A stretch of DNA of 14,764 nt from an uncultured Butyrivibrio sp. (GTDB lineage Bacteria; Bacillota; Clostridia; Lachnospirales; Lachnospiraceae): positions 10,413 to 25,176 of the forward strand of contig CAJTON010000039.1 in NCBI GenBank assembly GCA_910577605.1, written 5' to 3'. The translations under genes and the position numbers were made by a program. Below, piece after piece: positions 14,301 through 14,764 of this stretch (the stretch's first letter is position 1; each line of letters begins with the position of its first letter). The notes beneath the pieces were generated by a model. The model did no database searches, was not told the origin of the DNA, and saw only the letters and a list, made by a program, of their open reading frames with translations.

Positions 14301-14764
14301 CTTAAGATCCTCATAATCCCACATCTCGATCTTCTGGATCTCGTGTGAAGTACGGAAGCCGTCAAAGAAGTTAAGGAAAGGAACCTTGCCCTTGATCGCC
14401 GCGCAGTGCGCTACGGGCGTCAGATCCATAACCTCCTGAACGCTTGACTCGCAAAGCATTGCAAAACCGGTCTGGCGGCATGCATAAACGTCCGAATGGT
14501 CGCCGAAAATATTAAGCGCATGCGATGCAACGCAGCGTGCCGAAACGTCAATTACGCAGGGAAGCTGTTCGCCCGCGATCTTGTACATATTGGGAATCAT
14601 TAACAAAAGTCCCTGAGACGCCGTGAACGTCGTCGTAAGCGCGCCCGCAGAAAGCGAACCGTGAACGGCTCCTGCCGCACCTGCCTCCGACTGCATCTCC
14701 GTAAGCTGTACTTCCTGGCCGAAAATATTCTTTCTGCCCTGAGTTGCCCATTCATCGGCACATT
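11349..14764 (-). CDS. nifJ: Pyruvate:ferredoxin (flavodoxin) oxidoreductase, 5' end outside
   Basis: The frame runs through the right edge (1137 complete residues visible; about 40 N-terminal residues are missing). The enzyme oxidises pyruvate and CoA to acetyl-CoA and CO2, passing electrons to ferredoxin or flavodoxin, a central step of anaerobic metabolism. Numbered from the Met at 14696, the two ferredoxin-type clusters are CIQCNFCSYVCP (632-643) and CMDCKVCVNVCP (686-697). The proximal cluster has C756 and C759 (GACAGCGE), C784 (ATGCSS) and C1015 (APCINHS), spaced exactly as I recall for the Desulfovibrio africanus enzyme. Thiamine diphosphate binding is shown by GDGWAYDIGFGG (906-917) with NTEVYSNTGGQ (934-944). 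The N-terminal half (EMQSEAGAAGAVHGS, FFDGFRTSHE) holds the substrate domain. All key residues are intact. A terminator follows at 11292-11325, so it appears to end its transcription unit. Confidence 0.97.
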   Translation of the reverse strand, partial: CADEWATQGRKNIFGQEVQLTEMQSEAGAAGAVHGSLSAGALTTTFTASQGLLLMIPNMYKIAGEQLPCVIDVSARCVASHALNIFGDHSDVYACRQTGFAMLCESSVQEVMDLTPVAHCAAIKGKVPFLNFFDGFRTSHEIQKIEMWDYEDLKEMVDQDAINAFRRHALNPEHPCQRGSAQNPDIFFQAREACNAYYEALPDVVEEYMNKVNAKIGTDYKLFNYYGAADAEKVIIAMGSVCETIDETVDYLIKAGEKVGVIKVRLYRPFSVKHLLAVMPKTVKQISVLDRTKEPGSIGEPLYLDVVAALKDTEFENVPVLSGRYGLGSKDTTPAQIIAVFANSEKKKFTIGITDDVTNLSLEVGPSPVTAPEGITSCKFWGLGADGTVGANKNSIKIIGDHTDMYAQAYFDYDSKKSGGVTISHLRFGHSKIKSTYLINKADFVACHNPAYIRKYNMVQDLKDGGTFLLNCSWNAEELEHHLPGQAKRYIAEHNIKFYTIDGIKLGIETGMGARINTILQSAFFKLANIIPIDDAVKYMKDAATASYMKKGEDVVKKNHNAIDAGLANVVEINVPDSWKNAEDETLSAAAEGARQDVVDFVNSIQHAVNGQEGNKLPVSAFKDYVDGSTPSGAAAFEKRGVATTVPKWIPENCIQCNFCSYVCPHAVIRPVALTEEEAAKAPDGMKITDMTGMPGMKFAVTVSEFDCMDCKVCVNVCPAKEKALVMERFDDTDRTQQNAFDYGQSLPDKAEVFDKFKETTVKGSQFKQPLLEFSGACAGCGETPYAKLITQLFGDRMYIANATGCSSIWGNSSPSTPYTVNKQGRGPAWSNSLFEDNAEFGMGMQLAQKAVRTRLKAKVEEVLETTSNADLKAAAQEYLDTFSCGTTNGAATEKLIATLAGEDSDAAREILTDKDMLSKKSQWVFGGDGWAYDIGFGGVDHVLASNKDINIFVFNTEVYSNTGGQASKATPTGAVAEFAAAGKEIKQKDIASIAMSYGYVYVAQISMGADRNQCIKAIAEAEAYPGPSLIIAYAPCINHSIKTGMAHAQDVEKAAVDSGYWHLFRFNPALKDEGKNPFQLDSKEPKGSYRDFIMNEARYARLAKANPERAEMLFKAAEENAKARYDYLVKYARLFD

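Noticed and set aside
11349..14764. Split or fused oxidoreductase
   Set aside because: The single frame is continuous, motifs are in normal order and spacing, so it is an ordinary one-chain enzyme cut only by the window edge.

Overview
The window looks like a chromosomal piece of an anaerobic, spore-forming Firmicute, most likely a Lachnospiraceae-type Clostridium relative. The evidence is a large single-chain pyruvate:ferredoxin oxidoreductase, SpmB, a MecA-type ClpC adaptor, a clostridial Tex protein, a probable family-18 glycosidase with an N-terminal anchor and stalk domain, strong GGAGG-type ribosome sites and sigma-A-like promoters. I see no phage, IS, CRISPR, tRNA or rRNA.

Left part (1-3337, all minus strand). 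A soluble Ser/Thr kinase fused to a ParA/MinD-like domain is followed directly by a stand-alone ParA/MinD-like protein. Both have P-loops without the lysine. A 75-residue unknown protein comes next, then a bidirectional terminator, a palindrome-rich element flanked by 15-bp direct repeats that duplicate a -10 box, a 66-residue unknown protein, and the membrane-anchored N-terminus of a probable GH18 protein that runs off the left edge.

Middle (3338-7153). A promoter-bearing gap of about 325 bp separates the kinase from a divergent mecA-like gene. Convergent to mecA is a two-gene secretion operon on the minus strand: a secreted C39/papain-like cysteine peptidase, then a lipoprotein made of two copies of one domain. 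It has a very good promoter and is visibly more AT-rich than its surroundings. I cannot assign it to a known system.

Right part (7154-14764). tex (plus) has a promoter whose -10 ends 7 bp before the ATG, so its mRNA is probably leaderless. It meets spmB (minus) tail to tail with 2 bp between stop codons. spmB lies downstream of an AI-2E-family permease gene with a hairpin between them, and spmA is not adjacent. After a strong terminator comes pyruvate:ferredoxin oxidoreductase, complete except for about 40 N-terminal residues beyond the right edge.

Most of the right half is conserved housekeeping. The less ordinary parts are the kinase/ParA pair, the peptidase/lipoprotein operon and the palindromic promoter element at 892-985. 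All functions are inferred from reading the sequence, without database searches.
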